Shown piece after piece: positions 10,902 through 22,871 of a stretch of DNA of 64,000 nucleotides. Location: the NCBI GenBank assembly GCA_010094045.1, contig ML986603.1:204559-268558 (forward strand), read 5' to 3'. The stretch's first letter is position 1. The number at the start of each line of letters is the position of its first letter. This DNA is from Lojkania enalia (lineage: Eukaryota; Ascomycota; Dothideomycetes; Pleosporales). Made by a program: the position numbers and the translations under genes. The notes under the pieces are model-generated. The model was not told where the DNA came from, searched no databases, and saw nothing but the letters and a program-made list of their open reading frames with translations.

Positions 10902-12633
10902 TTAGGCTTTTCTGAAGAAGTTTGCAATGTTCCCCTGCCCTTGTTTGCCAGTCTTCTTGCCTTTGGCAGTGGTTGCAGGCTTCGGAGCTGGTTTTGGTCT
11001 CTTAGGCTCGGGTTCATCTTCTGAGAAGGATTCCCACACCGCTTCTTCTTTGGTTACTATTCACAGTCAGTACGCCCAGTCATAAATGCAAGGCAACAAT
11101 AAGCTTACCCAAGTATCCATCTTCATCTTTCGTCGTCTTTTTCTTCATGACTTTTCTCCGGCCCCGCCTCCGGCCACCCTGCACTATTACAGCCGCCTCA
11201 CTTTCAGTCGGCTTGCTCTCAGGCGCCTTGTCTATGGCTCCGTCCTGATGATCCTTTTCTTCATCTGGTGGGGCGTCAGGCATTTCTTCATCTGCTAGCG
11301 GTAAATATGCCTCCAATTAAACAGTTATGGACACGTGTCTTACCATCGGGTTCCTCCATCATCTTTCGTAACTTCTCGTGTTTTATGCGTGCTTTCCGTG
11401 CCGCTGCCGCCTGCTTTTCGTCATACTTGATTATAGGAGCATCATCCTCGCCACCCTCGTCTTCAGACATGCCTTGCATATGTTCTGTAGGGTTAGCTGC
11501 GTTTATGTAATCCAATGGCTAGACTTACCATCTTCGGGGGGTGCTGGAGTTGACTCCTTCGATTCCTCGGCATCTTTCGCTTTTGGCTTTGCTTTTGCAA
11601 ATGACTTAAATATGTCCGATGTATCCCTCTTGAGATTCGGCTTTGAATTAGATTTCTTCAGTACATTTGAGGCGGATGCGGGTTGAGAAGTCGATCGTCC
11701 TAAGGTATTGTCTTCCAAGACAGTTCCTCTGCGTTCAGGACTAGCGGCTTCCTTTTTAATGGTTGGAGTAGCAGCTGGCTTCGCGGCAGCTTCAGATGCA
11801 GGCTTTTGTGTGGTTGTAAGTGCAGGTGTATACTTAGCGGTTCGTTTCTATGGACTGGTCAGTTTGCAATACGTTGCAACATTGGAGTCCCTTACTTTGA
11901 TATATGGATTATGGATGGAGCCGTAATATCTCCAGCGCTCCAATGGATCCTCGTCAGCATATTCCGCTGTTATTTGTTGATTACATGTCGAGAGTATATT
12001 CAGATTCTGTCTCTCTTAGCTCCATGATTCTCCGGATTGATTGACAATCCATACCTCAATAGGCCCTGACTGAAGACTGTAGATATGTATTGATGTGATG
12101 TCTTCGTATTCAGATTTAATTTCTGCAACACCTATGAGTCGGCTCTAGATCAACAAAAGGTATAGCATAACACCTACTCTCGAGTTCCTCTTCCCGAACT
12201 AGCACAATGGAGGTCTTCATCACTAGTTCTTCTGCGGGCTCCTCCGGCTCTGGCATTGAACTCATGTACGGTGAGCTACGCATGAATGTGTCCCCTCCAT
12301 CTGTTCCATTGGCTCCATTGGTATGCTCGGGGCTGCGCTTTTTACCCGTGAGGAGGTATGTTGCATGCACTGAATTTGGCTTCTTCGCGTTTTGCTTAGT
12401 GTGGAAGTCGTAAAGCATTCTATGGCAGAATTAGAGAGCAAAAACTGCCTGAATAGAGACCGGAATTTCTTACTGCTTTGCGGTATTGACGTTGACCTTC
12501 AAGGCGCGACTAAGAAGCCGATAGGTGACCTAGAAGTAGTTAGTTAATCGGCTTTGTAATGCTAGGGGCAATGTACTGGTCGGCCGTCTGCCAGCACTTT
12601 TGCGGCCAGAAACTCTTTGTATTCGTCCGCCAT
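10902..12633 (-). CDS. POL32: DNA polymerase delta subunit 3 (Pol32/Cdc27/POLD3 family), about 445 aa, nine exons
   Basis: This is the non-catalytic DNA polymerase delta subunit that links the holoenzyme to PCNA; the same subunit also serves Pol zeta (established knowledge). The start MADEYKEFLAAKVLADGRP at 12633 is followed by VTYRLLSRALKVNVNTAKQ and MLYDFHTKQNAKKPNSVHA, the N-terminal winged-helix region of this family. The middle and C-terminal half is lysine/glutamate rich and disordered (SKPNLKRDTSDIFKSFAKAK; GGRRRGRRKVMKKK). The extreme C-terminus carries a PCNA-interacting (PIP) box, QGNIANFF, six residues from the end (FRKA after the box start). Eight GT-AG introns of about 43-72 nt keep frame throughout. 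The gene is head to head with tubulin cofactor D, with 357 bp between the start codons. Identification rests on the N-terminal motif plus the terminal PIP box and is strong. Confidence 0.92.
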
Positions 12634-12990
12634 GGCGAAGCGTTGTGCGACTAGATCACTTGCGACTGAGATTGGCGTGGTGTTGAGAAGTGCAGGAGCG
12701 ATGCATTTCACGAAGTCATGTGCAATTCGCGCACGCGTCAAATTGGCGTCTTCCTGACTCGTTATCGATAAGCTACCTACACATGACTGACCTTGGTGTG
12801 CCCTACAGCGGGGTTCACATTCACGGTTTATGATCGAAGTCCAAAACTAGATTAAGAAAGAAGCATCAGATTGTTTAGTTGCTATGCGCTTTTCATTCCG
12901 GCAGTGACAAATGAAAATTTGACACAAGACACCTTCTCAGTCCCGCTATCCAACAACCTGGCATTCTTTTCAATCACAGCACGATACAAG
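12634..12990. promoter_or_regulatory. Shared divergent promoter, POL32 / tubulin cofactor D
   Basis: A 357-bp gap between two opposing start codons must hold both promoters. No TATA-like or factor-specific site can be assigned with confidence. Confidence 0.5.
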
Positions 12991-15900
12991 ATGAACGCCA
13001 CAGAAGACGAGGATCTCAAATTGCAGCGGGCATCTGCTGCGCTGATTTCGGATTTAGAGAAATGGATTCCTAAAATTCTCTGGAAGCAGAAGCAAGATTC
13101 CAACCTTTCCGAAGTTCACCAGCGAGTGAGGGAAAGAGATATGTTTAAAATATTTGGCCTGGTACAATTCCTAGTGATATCATAAGTGATGTTCTGACAT
13201 TTTCCTAGATTGATCCATTTCAAGAAGATCCGCAGCTCTTGGACTCACATCTCAAGACTTTCATTCCTCCTCTAGTTGCTGCGTATTTGGACTTATTACA
13301 CGTAAAATCAAAAGCAAAAGCGAAGAAACACTCCATTCCCATGTCTCACGCAATCTGCCAAATTCTCAATCTTTTTTGTAAGGTTCGAGGCGAGAAGGTC
13401 ATAAAGGGCTTTCTGAATAATGAGCCGCGCTATCTCGAACCTATTCTTCACGCATTTGAAAAGGGCGAAAACTTCATCCAGCAAGATGGTGAGCCCATGC
13501 CTCAATATATTGTTCCGTGGGCAGAACGCTATATTCTCTTGCTCTGGCTATCGCATTTGATGCTTGCACCTTTCCCTTTAGCGTCGATGTCTGCCCTTCA
13601 ATCTTCGGAGGAAATGTCTACTGCCCTTGGCATCACGCTTCCTCCTGAAATGCCTGGGGTTGCACTTCGAGTGCTTTCGATATGTTTGAAAGGAATTCAG
13701 TCAGCAACCAAAGAGCGTAGTGCTGCTGCGAACCTCCTAGTTCGACTTTGTGTTCGTCCAGATATGCAAAAGCTGGGGTTATTAGACACCCTAGTAAATT
13801 GGTCGCTATCATTCTTCTCAAGAATCTCTGACAGCTTGACAGATATTCACCAATGCCTTGGCGTATTATCATTTATCTCAGGGCTAGTGAGTTCAGCGAC
13901 AAATGACGAGATTGGGCCGTTCATTCCTGCGATTTATCGGTCTTGCCAGAACATCATTAGCCAAGGGACGCTTATATTTATCAGATCTTCGGCCGTTGCA
14001 AGAAAACTAGTCGTCAAGACTCTGCGGAACATTGTGGTTCACTGCCTGCAAGCAAGAGCTACTTTGGGCGATCTCGACAGCACCACCCTACTTGAAGAAG
14101 TTATTGAATTTCTACTGGAAGCTTTGGCGGATGGCGATACCCCTGTGAGATACGCGGCAAGCAAGGCCCTCAGTATTATCACCATGAGATTAGATCCAGA
14201 AATGGCTGGCGAGGTAGTTGATGCCATACTAGGCTGCCTAAATGAGAACGTCTACTGGCAGGGTTCCAAGCGGAACCTCAGTGGAGTAAATCCATTGAAA
14301 TGGCACGGTCTTACATTGACACTATCCCATCTCCTTTATCGAAGAGCTATATCAGCAAGCCAGCTACCGGACATCCTAAATGCTTTATTGCTAGGACTCA
14401 CCTTTGAGCAACGCTCAGCGATTGGTGGATCTATCGGGACCAACGTAAGAGACGCAGCGTGTTTTGGGATATGGGCACTGTCGCGGCGATATGCGACCAG
14501 CGACCTACTTGCCGTAGAAACATTGTCCATTCGAGCCTCGCAACATCGTAGGACACTTTCCGTCCCTCAGGTACTTGCGATAGAACTTCTGGTCGTAGCC
14601 TGCCTAGATCCTGCAGGAAATATTAGAAGGGGGTCATCCGCTGCTCTCCAAGAACTGATTGGACGCCATCCAAACACGGTTCAAGAAGGAATTCCACTTG
14701 TCCAAATTGTTGACTTCCACGCTATTGGTCTCCGTGATAGAGCGATGCGTGATGTCGCTATCAAAGCCGCTAGCCTACATCAAATGTACTGGGATGCACT
14801 TTTTGAGAGTCTCCTTGGGTGGAGAGCAACTGGATCACTTGATGCCCCATCCCGTGAGCATGCGGCAATCGCTATTGGTCTGCTATCGAAGAATCAATCT
14901 TCACATGTTATTCACGAAATGGCAGAGCGAATTTGTGCCGCTTTGAGGGAGCTAAAACCGAGAGAAGTCGAAGAAAGACAGGGCATTGTGCTATCACTGT
15001 CTTCTCTAGTAAGCCAGAGTCTTCCGTCTGAGCAATCAACGACTTCGACAGCTGCAAATATTAGTAAGGCCACTGACCTCACTTATTTGTGGAAGCTATT
15101 CCACGATGTTCTGAATCTGGAAAGCGTGTCATTTACATCTCCGGCACTGCGACCTGAATATACGGCGTCTTCAATCTGTTCTTTCCTAGGGAAAATGGCC
15201 GCGACGTCGATCCGCCGACTTGAGAAGCCTGATCCTGCAATGGTGCCTACCAGTGTAATTGTCCGGCTCCTAGATCTCTGCCTTGGACGTCATGAAGTCT
15301 CCGTTCTAGAAGCCATCCCGGATGCAGCGCGGGGAATTGTTGAGTTGTTATCCAGAATCTCCCCTACTTTAGAGAGTGGCATGATCTTGGGATGGCTGAC
15401 GAAGCTCGAAAATGAAGCGTCCTATAATGGTCTTCGCTGTTCTGGTTACGCGATTGCCCTTGGAGCAGTATATCCTCTCTTAGGATCGACAGGGACGACA
15501 GATCAGCAAATGCGCACAATTGAGATCCTTACTTTTCGATGCACATCAGCGGTGGCAATTGAAGCTCGAACTATGGCCCTTCAGGCCCTGGGTGTCCTCC
15601 TTACAAGCCACAGCTATTGCATGGAAGCAGGCTCTCTGGTGCAAGATGTCAAGGATCGGATCGCACGTGCCATTCATACCGCATTGAACGACTACACCAT
15701 TACTGAACGAGGCGACGTTGGATCACTGGTACGTCTCGAGGCACTAAGTGCAATAGGTACAGCATGGAGCACCGGTTCGCTTCAAGGATCACTTTCAGAG
15801 AAATTACTACATACTGACGTCCTACGACTATCACTTGAGAAGCTAGACAAAGTCAGAGCTCGAGCAGCAGATGTTCTACGCGGGCGACAAGCGACAGAAA

Positions 15901-16676
15901 TCGAAACGCCGTCTAGCAATCCTGTCGAGAGCGTGTCGTCATATACGTACTTCTCAAACGCACTTAGTTGCTTCCACACTTCCACTTCATCTGCAATCAA
16001 AGATTCGGTCATGCTCGGCTTCATTAGCTCAGCTGGCATGGGCTCCGAATCCGTTGTTCAGAATTCCCGCGCAGCACTGCTAAACGCTGTTGACACACTC
16101 CCGACCACCTCGATAAATGATGAGGAATTCAGCCTACAAGCGTGCGTAACATGTCTTACCGACTTAATGAAACAGAATTTAGAAATTGAGAGAATCCTGC
16201 TTTCGCTAATGGAGGTTTTTGCATTTCTGTTCGACATGCAAGTTATGCACCGGTTGGTAGAGACTACGTTCAAGTGGGTGCTCCAGTTTTGAATGAACAA
16301 ATAGCTAATACATCGAACAGCTTCCGCTTGGTACTTTCTCTCACGCAAAAAGCTCATTTCAAGTCAACAAATATGCATAAGCTTCACCTCGCGCTAGACT
16401 TGTATCGCGGATTAGGGACCATTCCTGGGACTCGTATTGATACTATTTCGAAAGTGTCTAGTATGCTTTTACATCCATTTCCGAAGGTTTGGTGCTTGTG
16501 CAAGAGTTTCGTAGATCCATTGCTAATCCATCTAGATTCGCATATCAGCTGCAGAGACGTTGTGGGTCTTGACACAGGAAGATGGTTTGAAGAGACGTGA
16601 TTGGAGTTTGCCCTCTAAGAGCCTGAAGGCTGCTGTGGATGGTATTAAAAGTAGTCTAAATGCCCAAATTCAATGA
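12991..16676 (+). CDS. Tubulin-folding cofactor D (TBCD/Cin1/Alp1), 1180 aa
   Basis: TBCD captures beta-tubulin in the cytosol and works with cofactors C and E to assemble and recycle alpha/beta-tubulin dimers (established knowledge). The long HEAT/ARM-type helical solenoid is visible throughout. Family segments include the N-terminal IDPFQEDPQLLDSHLK, WAERYILLLWLSHLMLAPF and the C-terminal SLTQKAHFKSTN with LHPFPK. Length is typical for the family. Four exons: 12991-13161, 13209-16273, 16321-16486 and 16536-16676; introns are 47, 47 and 49 nt and the exons sum to 1181 codons. The last exon supplies the conserved helical end (AAETLWVLTQ). The donor at 16274 was chosen because it alone restores the frame and a good family match. 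The 3' end lies only 80 bp from the convergent F-box gene. No lesion was seen. Confidence 0.93.
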
Positions 16677-16756
16677 AAAGGTGCAGTGCGCAACAGATGC
16701 TGCAAATGCGCTGGTATATAGCGGAGAAATAGAAGGAAATTGTGCACACCTTCACT

Positions 16757-18142
16757 TCATCCCCCAAAGTATCCGTGCCCTACCTGCCTCCGCGCAACAA
16801 GAACTCCCGAACTCTCCTTTCCGAGCCTCTCCAGCTCCAGCCTGTGCATCTCATCCTCATACCAATTTCTCTCTCTACCCCTTGGCACCTCTGTCAGCTC
16901 CGACTTTGACGATGTAGTCGTTCTTGCACTCACAATATCTCTCGTCCAATTCCGTTTCAAAGCCTCATCCCACGATCTAGGCCTTGCTTCAACACAACTA
17001 CCTGCGAGCGCCGTGAACTCACTACTTCCAGGAACCCATTGCAACTCTAATCCTTTCTCAAATGCCTCTCTAATCTGCCCAGCCCTCAGACTCGTCAACC
17101 GAATCATGTCCCTTCCATTACCCGGCTCGCTATTCCCAATCTCGCCATGTGCGCGCCAGCTTGCTTGAAACGGGTTTCGTCCATCGCCTAGGTCCCGCCA
17201 GGTTTCGATTCTGATTTCAATTTTTGGGGTACTGTGAGTGTAGTGTTTGTGGTCAGAGATGTGTGTCGGTGTGACGAGGTAATCCGTCGCACAGGTTGAG
17301 CAACCCTGCGTTTTTGGAATATAGCCCTGATCCAGGGCCTTCCAGATATGATACTTGAGACCCATATGTCCGTCCCTGCTGTCCTTGTGCCCAAACACGA
17401 TCTGCGGGATCACGAAATGGCCCTTCTCGTTGATCTTGGGCAGGTCGCCGCCTTTCCGATCTATGGCGACAATAAACGTTGCGTGTAGGATGAGATGACC
17501 GGACATTATTCTCGCTTCTACATCTAGTGTTGCGGGCGTCTTCCTCGTAAATATCTTCGTCGTGAGATCGGCGTGGTAGTTGAAGTCTTCTAGCGGGATA
17601 CCATAATCCGGTCCCCATTTGTACCGGTTCAGAGCTAGCCTCACATGATGATAGCACACCACGAGCTCCTTTCCTGCATGCATATAGCTATTGAACTCCG
17701 CGCAATCCCTGCCCTCTTCTTTGTCGAAGTTTTTGGGTCCACCTTCCCTATCGTGAAGATGGAATTTATCGCACCAAGCACAGTACCAGTGGGAGGGAAA
17801 CGCGCGCTCCAAGACCTCGAAGTTCTTGCGCTTAGAAAACTTCGTATAGCCCGTGGAGAGAAAGGCCGAAAGGTGACGCGTGCCGACAGCGTAGTATATG
17901 TAGCGTGTGCTAAGGCAGAAAGAGGCGACAGAAAACGGGTCCAGAAAGGTGGTTATGTGTTGAACTAGTTCGAGGGGAAGGGAGAGGATGGGTGCATGTT
18001 GTACGGGTGGATGTATACTCGTTCTGGTTAAAGAGACTGTTACTTTTGAGTCGGTTTTTGCCGGGGGAACCTTTGATGCGGTGGAAGACAAGGTCAGCCT
18101 TGCATCCCGCTGTCCAGTCCTGGGACTCCATAGCCGCACCAT
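16757..18142 (-). CDS. F-box domain protein (461 aa)
   Basis: A single-exon gene. The first ATG is at 18142 (MVRLWSPRTGQRD); the open frame before it has no ATG. An F-box-like helix, LSLPLELVQHITTFLDPFSV, lies near residues 53-72, after a Ser/Thr/Lys-rich N-terminal tail. F-box proteins usually recruit substrates to SCF (Skp1-cullin-F-box) ubiquitin ligases (family knowledge). The following region has a Cys/His pair pattern (WYCAWCDKFHLHDREGG) that could bind metal and is seen in some fungal F-box proteins. The rest lacks leucine-rich repeats or WD repeats, so the substrate cannot be guessed. The C-terminus is charged and disordered. It converges with cofactor D and is divergent from DIM1. 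Confidence 0.8.
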   Translation of the reverse strand: MVRLWSPRTGQRDARLTLSSTASKVPPAKTDSKVTVSLTRTSIHPPVQHAPILSLPLELVQHITTFLDPFSVASFCLSTRYIYYAVGTRHLSAFLSTGYTKFSKRKNFEVLERAFPSHWYCAWCDKFHLHDREGGPKNFDKEEGRDCAEFNSYMHAGKELVVCYHHVRLALNRYKWGPDYGIPLEDFNYHADLTTKIFTRKTPATLDVEARIMSGHLILHATFIVAIDRKGGDLPKINEKGHFVIPQIVFGHKDSRDGHMGLKYHIWKALDQGYIPKTQGCSTCATDYLVTPTHISDHKHYTHSTPKIEIRIETWRDLGDGRNPFQASWRAHGEIGNSEPGNGRDMIRLTSLRAGQIREAFEKGLELQWVPGSSEFTALAGSCVEARPRSWDEALKRNWTRDIVSARTTTSSKSELTEVPRGRERNWYEDEMHRLELERLGKESSGVLVARRQVGHGYFGG

Positions 18143-18812
18143 CTTGACTTTCCTCCTTCCTCGGAGTGTTAAGCCAACCAATACTATATTATATCGAAGA
18201 GATTAAGAAGATACACGACAAGTGAAGTGCAAAGTAGAACGTCGCTTAGCGTAGCATTCGTCCGTCCCCGGTAGAACTCTCTGGATAGAGCATAACTACC
18301 TAGCTTAGTCCGGAGGCAGGCGATCTTTTTATTTACGCTTATTCTGGCTGTGCAGTACGATTTTCCACCTGCCCCTCTCAGATGATATGGACATGAGGCG
18401 CCATTTAGGCATCACATTGACCAGGTCGTGGCTGAGACAATAAGCCTAGCGCGTGGTCGATTTAGTGTTCGTTCACTTAACATTCAGGCGCTAACGCAAT
18501 GGGGAAATACACAGAGTTATATGCTACCATAAGCGAGTTACTCATTTATCAGCACGTGAACTTTCAGCGAAAGTGCTTCAATAATTTTGGGAAGGGCTCC
18601 GGAGTGACGTAATGATAAAAATAGTGACTTTCACTACTGCGGCTAGTGCCTGAGTTAAACCACTTCCAACTCACTACGGTGTTGATTGGTCCACCATCAC
18701 CAACACCAAACAACAATTACTAAATAAGAATAAGCAATCTTCGACATTCTCATCTACATTCGATCTCGTATCTCGGATCTACGGCAAACCCAGATAATTC
18801 GCGACTGCGGCC
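18143..18812. promoter_or_regulatory. Divergent intergenic region, F-box gene / DIM1
   Basis: A 670-bp region between opposing starts. The DIM1-proximal part contains pyrimidine-rich sequence and an ACAATTACTAAATAAG stretch before the start. Individual sites cannot be assigned. Confidence 0.4.
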
Positions 18813-19474
18813 ATGGGTTCAGTATTCCTAACTCACCTACAATCTGCCTGGCACGTTGACCAAGCAATCGTAAGTTAAACCGCCGTTTCCTTCCTTGCAT
18901 CACCCACATACAATATGCCTAATATGGCGGGCCAGGCCTCGCTGTCCTCACTATTATGTCCCCTAACTACGATCAATGTCAACTATTTTCAAACTAGGTA
19001 ACAGAGCCGGATCACGTCGTCGTGATCCGCTTCGGACGCGACTGGGACCAAGACTGCATGGTCATGGACGAAATGCTCTGGAAGATCGAAGAGAAAGTGA
19101 GCAATTACGCCGTCATATACGTAGTCGATATCGATGGTAAGTTCCGATCCCCTCCATCACAACATACTAACAGTGTAAAAGAGGTTCCGGACTTCAACCA
19201 GATGTATGAGCTCTACGATCCATGCACCTTGATGTTCTTCTGGCGGTATGCTCAAATCTTTCCTTGTCTTATTATCGGCATAGAAGCTAACGTAGTCGAT
19301 AGCAATAAACATATGCAAATCGACTTCGGCACCGGCAATAACAATAAGTTGAACTTCAAGCTGAATGACAAGCAGGAGCTCATCGACATCCTCGAGACCA
19401 TATATCGGGGTGCTAAGAAGGGCGTGGGCCTCGTTGTTTCACCTAAGGAGTATTCTACGAAGTGGGCATATTGA
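18813..19474 (+). CDS. DIM1: U5 snRNP thioredoxin-like protein Dim1/Dib1 (143 aa)
   Basis: A small, extremely conserved spliceosome component of the U4/U6.U5 tri-snRNP (established knowledge). The protein reads MGSVFLTHLQSAWHVDQAI, VVVIRFGRDWDQDCMVMDE, DEVPDFNQMYELYDP and TLMFFWRNKHMQIDFGTGNN, a clear match to Dim1 over its whole length. The thioredoxin fold lacks the CxxC redox pair, as expected for the family. Exons are 18813-18869, 18998-19136, 19182-19245 and 19303-19474; introns are 128, 45 and 57 nt and the exons sum to 144 codons. Compared with the usual Dim1 ending, the C-terminus is intact and ends KEYSTKWAY. Essential gene, no oddities. Confidence 0.96.
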
Positions 19475-20003
19475 ATTCTGACCCTTGCTCATGAGATGAA
19501 CCCGCAATCTGAATTGCTAGGGCGTACAAGGTGTATGGTCAATTGGAGTATGGAAGTAAAGTGATGGTCTAACACTCAAAGTCGAAAACTTCATTTTGGC
19601 GTTATGGATAGAGATACCCTGGATTGAAGTAGCCTAGGGATCATACCAACTAGGCTTTAGCCCGAAACTAAGACTTCGTAATAACTTTCGCCCTGAAGCT
19701 TTCACTTCTGTGCTTTTGACTTGTCAGCCGCATCATCGTTCAACATATGGCCATAAGACCGCATCACTTGCTGGCTCATGAAACCCATGTTCGAACCCGA
19801 TAAGATATAAGTACCTAACTATATCCACCCTTTGCCATCCCAAAGTCTAGCTCCAACCAGTGGTATCCGCAAGACGAATTTGCCCAATCATAAACGCCTG
19901 AAATGCCATGCTATATACATACACTTAGTATGCCCTTTTAAAACGTACTCACAAATCCATAACACCTCGCATTGCTCCGAAAGTGTCTGCCACCGTTATT
20001 TTC
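19475..20003. other. Convergent intergenic region, DIM1 / SEC1
   Basis: 529 bp between two converging 3' ends. It holds only short ORFs. Terminators and polyadenylation signals must lie here but cannot be pinpointed. Confidence 0.4.
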
Positions 20004-22484
20004 TCATGACTTTGAAGAATGGAAGAAATGGTGCTTCTTTTTCTTCTTCTCTGGATCCTTGCCCAGCTTTCCGGCGGAATTTTGATTCGACGAATGGCCT
20101 CCTTGCCCACCTTGAGCTTGGGTTCTGCCCGAGTTTAGCGTCATGGATGCAAGTCCTGCTGTCGGCGGCGCGGCTCCACCACCCGGCCTCGAGGGTAGGC
20201 CGCCGGGCATCGGTTTCGCGTTAGCAGGGGGTGCAACTGGTCTCGGCGGCTCTGGTTTTTCAAACAAATGCGCTGGTGCCTTTGGCTTTGGTGCATCTTG
20301 CGGGAGACCGAGGCGGCGACGATCCTGGCTTAGGTCACCCAATTGCCTCAAATAAAGAGCAGGTTTCATCATGTGCGAGGTAACAAGAAATATGTCTCTT
20401 GATGTTTTCTGGGAAATTTCGTAGCAGGAGCGGGACTCGGAATAGGTTGCACCGCCAGCAACGAATACGATGACTCGTTGCCTTGGTTCAACGCTTGTAA
20501 GACGCGATTTCGCCCACGTTGGTTTTGCGGAACGAAGAGAAGCGGCTGAAACATTATCTTGAGCTGACGGATCTGGGCCATCGACTTCTGGTTTCGTGTA
20601 AGGAAATATGTCCTGAGCTAAGGTACCACGAACGTGTTCTTCTAGGAGTTCGTGTACAGCTGTCGTAAACCTGGAGAGTGCGTACTCTTCCGCGTTTGGT
20701 GGCGGGGCGGATTTGCGGGGAAATAGTGGTGGAAGAGAGTCTCGTTTCTCTTTGAGAGCCTTTACCACACGGGCACCGAGAAGGTCTAGATTTCTAACTA
20801 CTTCACCGTCCGCTGAAGGAAGTTGCGCGTGGAACAGGAGCTTCTGAAGATCAGTAGGAAGAATACCATCTTTATAAAGGACGTATAGGGCAATAAGTCG
20901 GAGTCGATCGGCGGGAACCACATTTGGTTCGTCTAGTGCTCGTACGACTTGGTCTGCCATATTTTTTGGCTTTCGAAAGTCCTCGTCGAGACCTGTGGCT
21001 AAGCACTGTAGGGTTGTTTAGTACGCGCCTGCAGAATTCTGGAGCCTGGAATGATATATTTACCTGCTCCACAGATGCTAGATCCGGAAGTTTGTGCTTC
21101 TGGAAAAGATCCATGCATTCCTGGGCCATGGTAAGATGTAATGAGTAAGCTTCTTTCATTTCTTGAAATTGCGGTAAGCCAGCAATCATATCCTTGATCG
21201 CGTTCAATCCGTTCATGCCGGCTATATTCTGGCTGTCTTGATTGGTGAAGTGCGCGTTATCTTCAATGAACTTTCTAAAGTCGCCCATGAGCTTGTCAAT
21301 AGTATCCTTCATGTGGCGGTGGCGGTTTTCGACCCATATTCTGTCTTTCTCGCTGAGCTCCATGTCCTTTTCCTCCGCATCCGGTTGGCCCTCGTTAATG
21401 ACGGTCCGGTAGGTAATTTTATCTGCCTCTTTTACATTCAGGAGATCGTGTGCCATGGCCTGATATGTGAATTCGTGTAAGAATGGTGCGAATAGATCCA
21501 TAGAGCGGTCGGTTATATAAAGGGCTCCCCTTGGACGACTCGATTGCGGAGGAAAGTCAGGATTGAATTGAGCATACATGTCTAGCTTTTCTTGTACGAA
21601 GCGTGCGAGGTGCGAGCACAGAACATTAGCCTCATGGAAAGCATTTCTTGGTTGGTAATAGCGGATAGTCGGGTATTCGCCGAGAGCCACACAGACCCCA
21701 GTGATCTACAAAGAATGTCAGCACAGTACGAACGTGTGTCTCCGGCTGGAGATAGAACCTTCTCGGCAATGTCTTCCATGTGCTGTCGAACAAGGTTGTT
21801 ACAGTCGGGATGGAAGAGGACTGGAAAGCTCCAGGGGTCCTGAAACGTGACTAGGTGGGACTCGCGCGGGTGGAAGTCGAGATGCATGACCTTGAACATG
21901 CGTATCTGCTGTTGGGCTATCTGCGATCCATCTAGCCGCTCTCGCTGCGCTTGGGCAGGCACTGATGGTATGGGTTAGCACTGGACTATGGCCGCCGTTC
22001 TGCGGAGGGCTTACATGACGTCCATATCAGAAATGAGCCCCGGTATCTTCGGCGCTCAAAGTCGGCCAGAAGGCAGTCGAAGATATGTGGCTCTGGAGTG
22101 AGGAAGTACACGGCATCCATGTCTTTCTGGGTTTCGCGGCGGTCCTCGATGCCCTCAATATCTAGGAGGCTGTTTAGGGCAATGTTTAAGCCTTGTGGAA
22201 CGTAGAGTGCGTACTCGTGATGTTCTCGTTGAGAATGTCATCCTCTTTGACGACATTGTCGATAAGCTTGCGGCTCTTCTCGTCTACTACTAGGACTTTC
22301 CACTATGGCTACAGTTAGGGCCACTTAGCATGTGAGGACGGTGGAGAGGAGCATACGTCGCCGCGTGTCGTGCTTTTTATGGTCTTGAGGATGACTGGGA
22401 GCGGGATTAGCGAGCCCAACCGCATAGGGGAGCTCCGGCGGGGAGCATACTCTCGCGCTGCAGGTCTATGATGGAGACGCCCAT
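20004..22484 (-). CDS. SEC1: Sec1 (Sec1/Munc18 family SNARE regulator), roughly 720 aa
   Basis: Sec1 binds assembled exocytic SNARE complexes at the plasma membrane and promotes vesicle fusion; in moulds it serves tip secretion (established knowledge). The start at 22484 reads MGVSIIDLQRE, and downstream the family pattern is clear: VLVVDEKSRKLIDNV, GRRYRGSFLIWTS-type text, GVCVALGEYPTIRYYQPR, GALYITDRSMDLFAPFLHEF and GGATYSESRSCYEIS. Six introns were traced: after LQRE; after TTRGD; after NENIT (acceptor CCTAG gives NIEGIEDRRE); near LIWTS; after DIAEK; and after SVEQ. All keep frame. The C-terminal ~110 residues are a Pro/Gly-rich extension ending in a Lys/His cluster (KKKKKHHFFHSSKS), likely disordered and perhaps phospholipid-binding (inference). 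The gene is head to head with SUV3. Confidence 0.93.
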
Positions 22485-22871
22485 GGTGGGGTTTGGAGGT
22501 AGCCGGCGCCGCCTAGCGAATGTAGGAAACGGAGGGCAGGGCTGCGGTAGTGGGGGGGGGATGTAGTAGTAGGCTGGTGTGGCTATAGGGTGACCGGTGT
22601 CATGCGATATAGAAAGGAAAAGGAGGCCTTCGCGGGGAGGCGGTCCGCAACTTGGACATGTGGTGTTGACCGTGATGCTACATCGGCGTTTCGCCGTGGC
22701 AAGCTCCGACGTAATTTTCTGGGACCACCTGCGGCATCACACATAATTAGCGGCCTATCCTAGCTAGCCACTGCTTGTACAACCGCCCTCCCATGGATTG
22801 ATTGCGGGCTACGGCTCACTCCTTTTTGATTCCCTTTCTGTTGCCCCTCTCTGTCTTCTACGCTCGCCGGG
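22485..22871. promoter_or_regulatory. Shared divergent promoter, SEC1 / SUV3
   Basis: 387 bp between opposing start codons. A G9 run lies near 22552-22560. No specific factor site is claimed. Confidence 0.45.
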
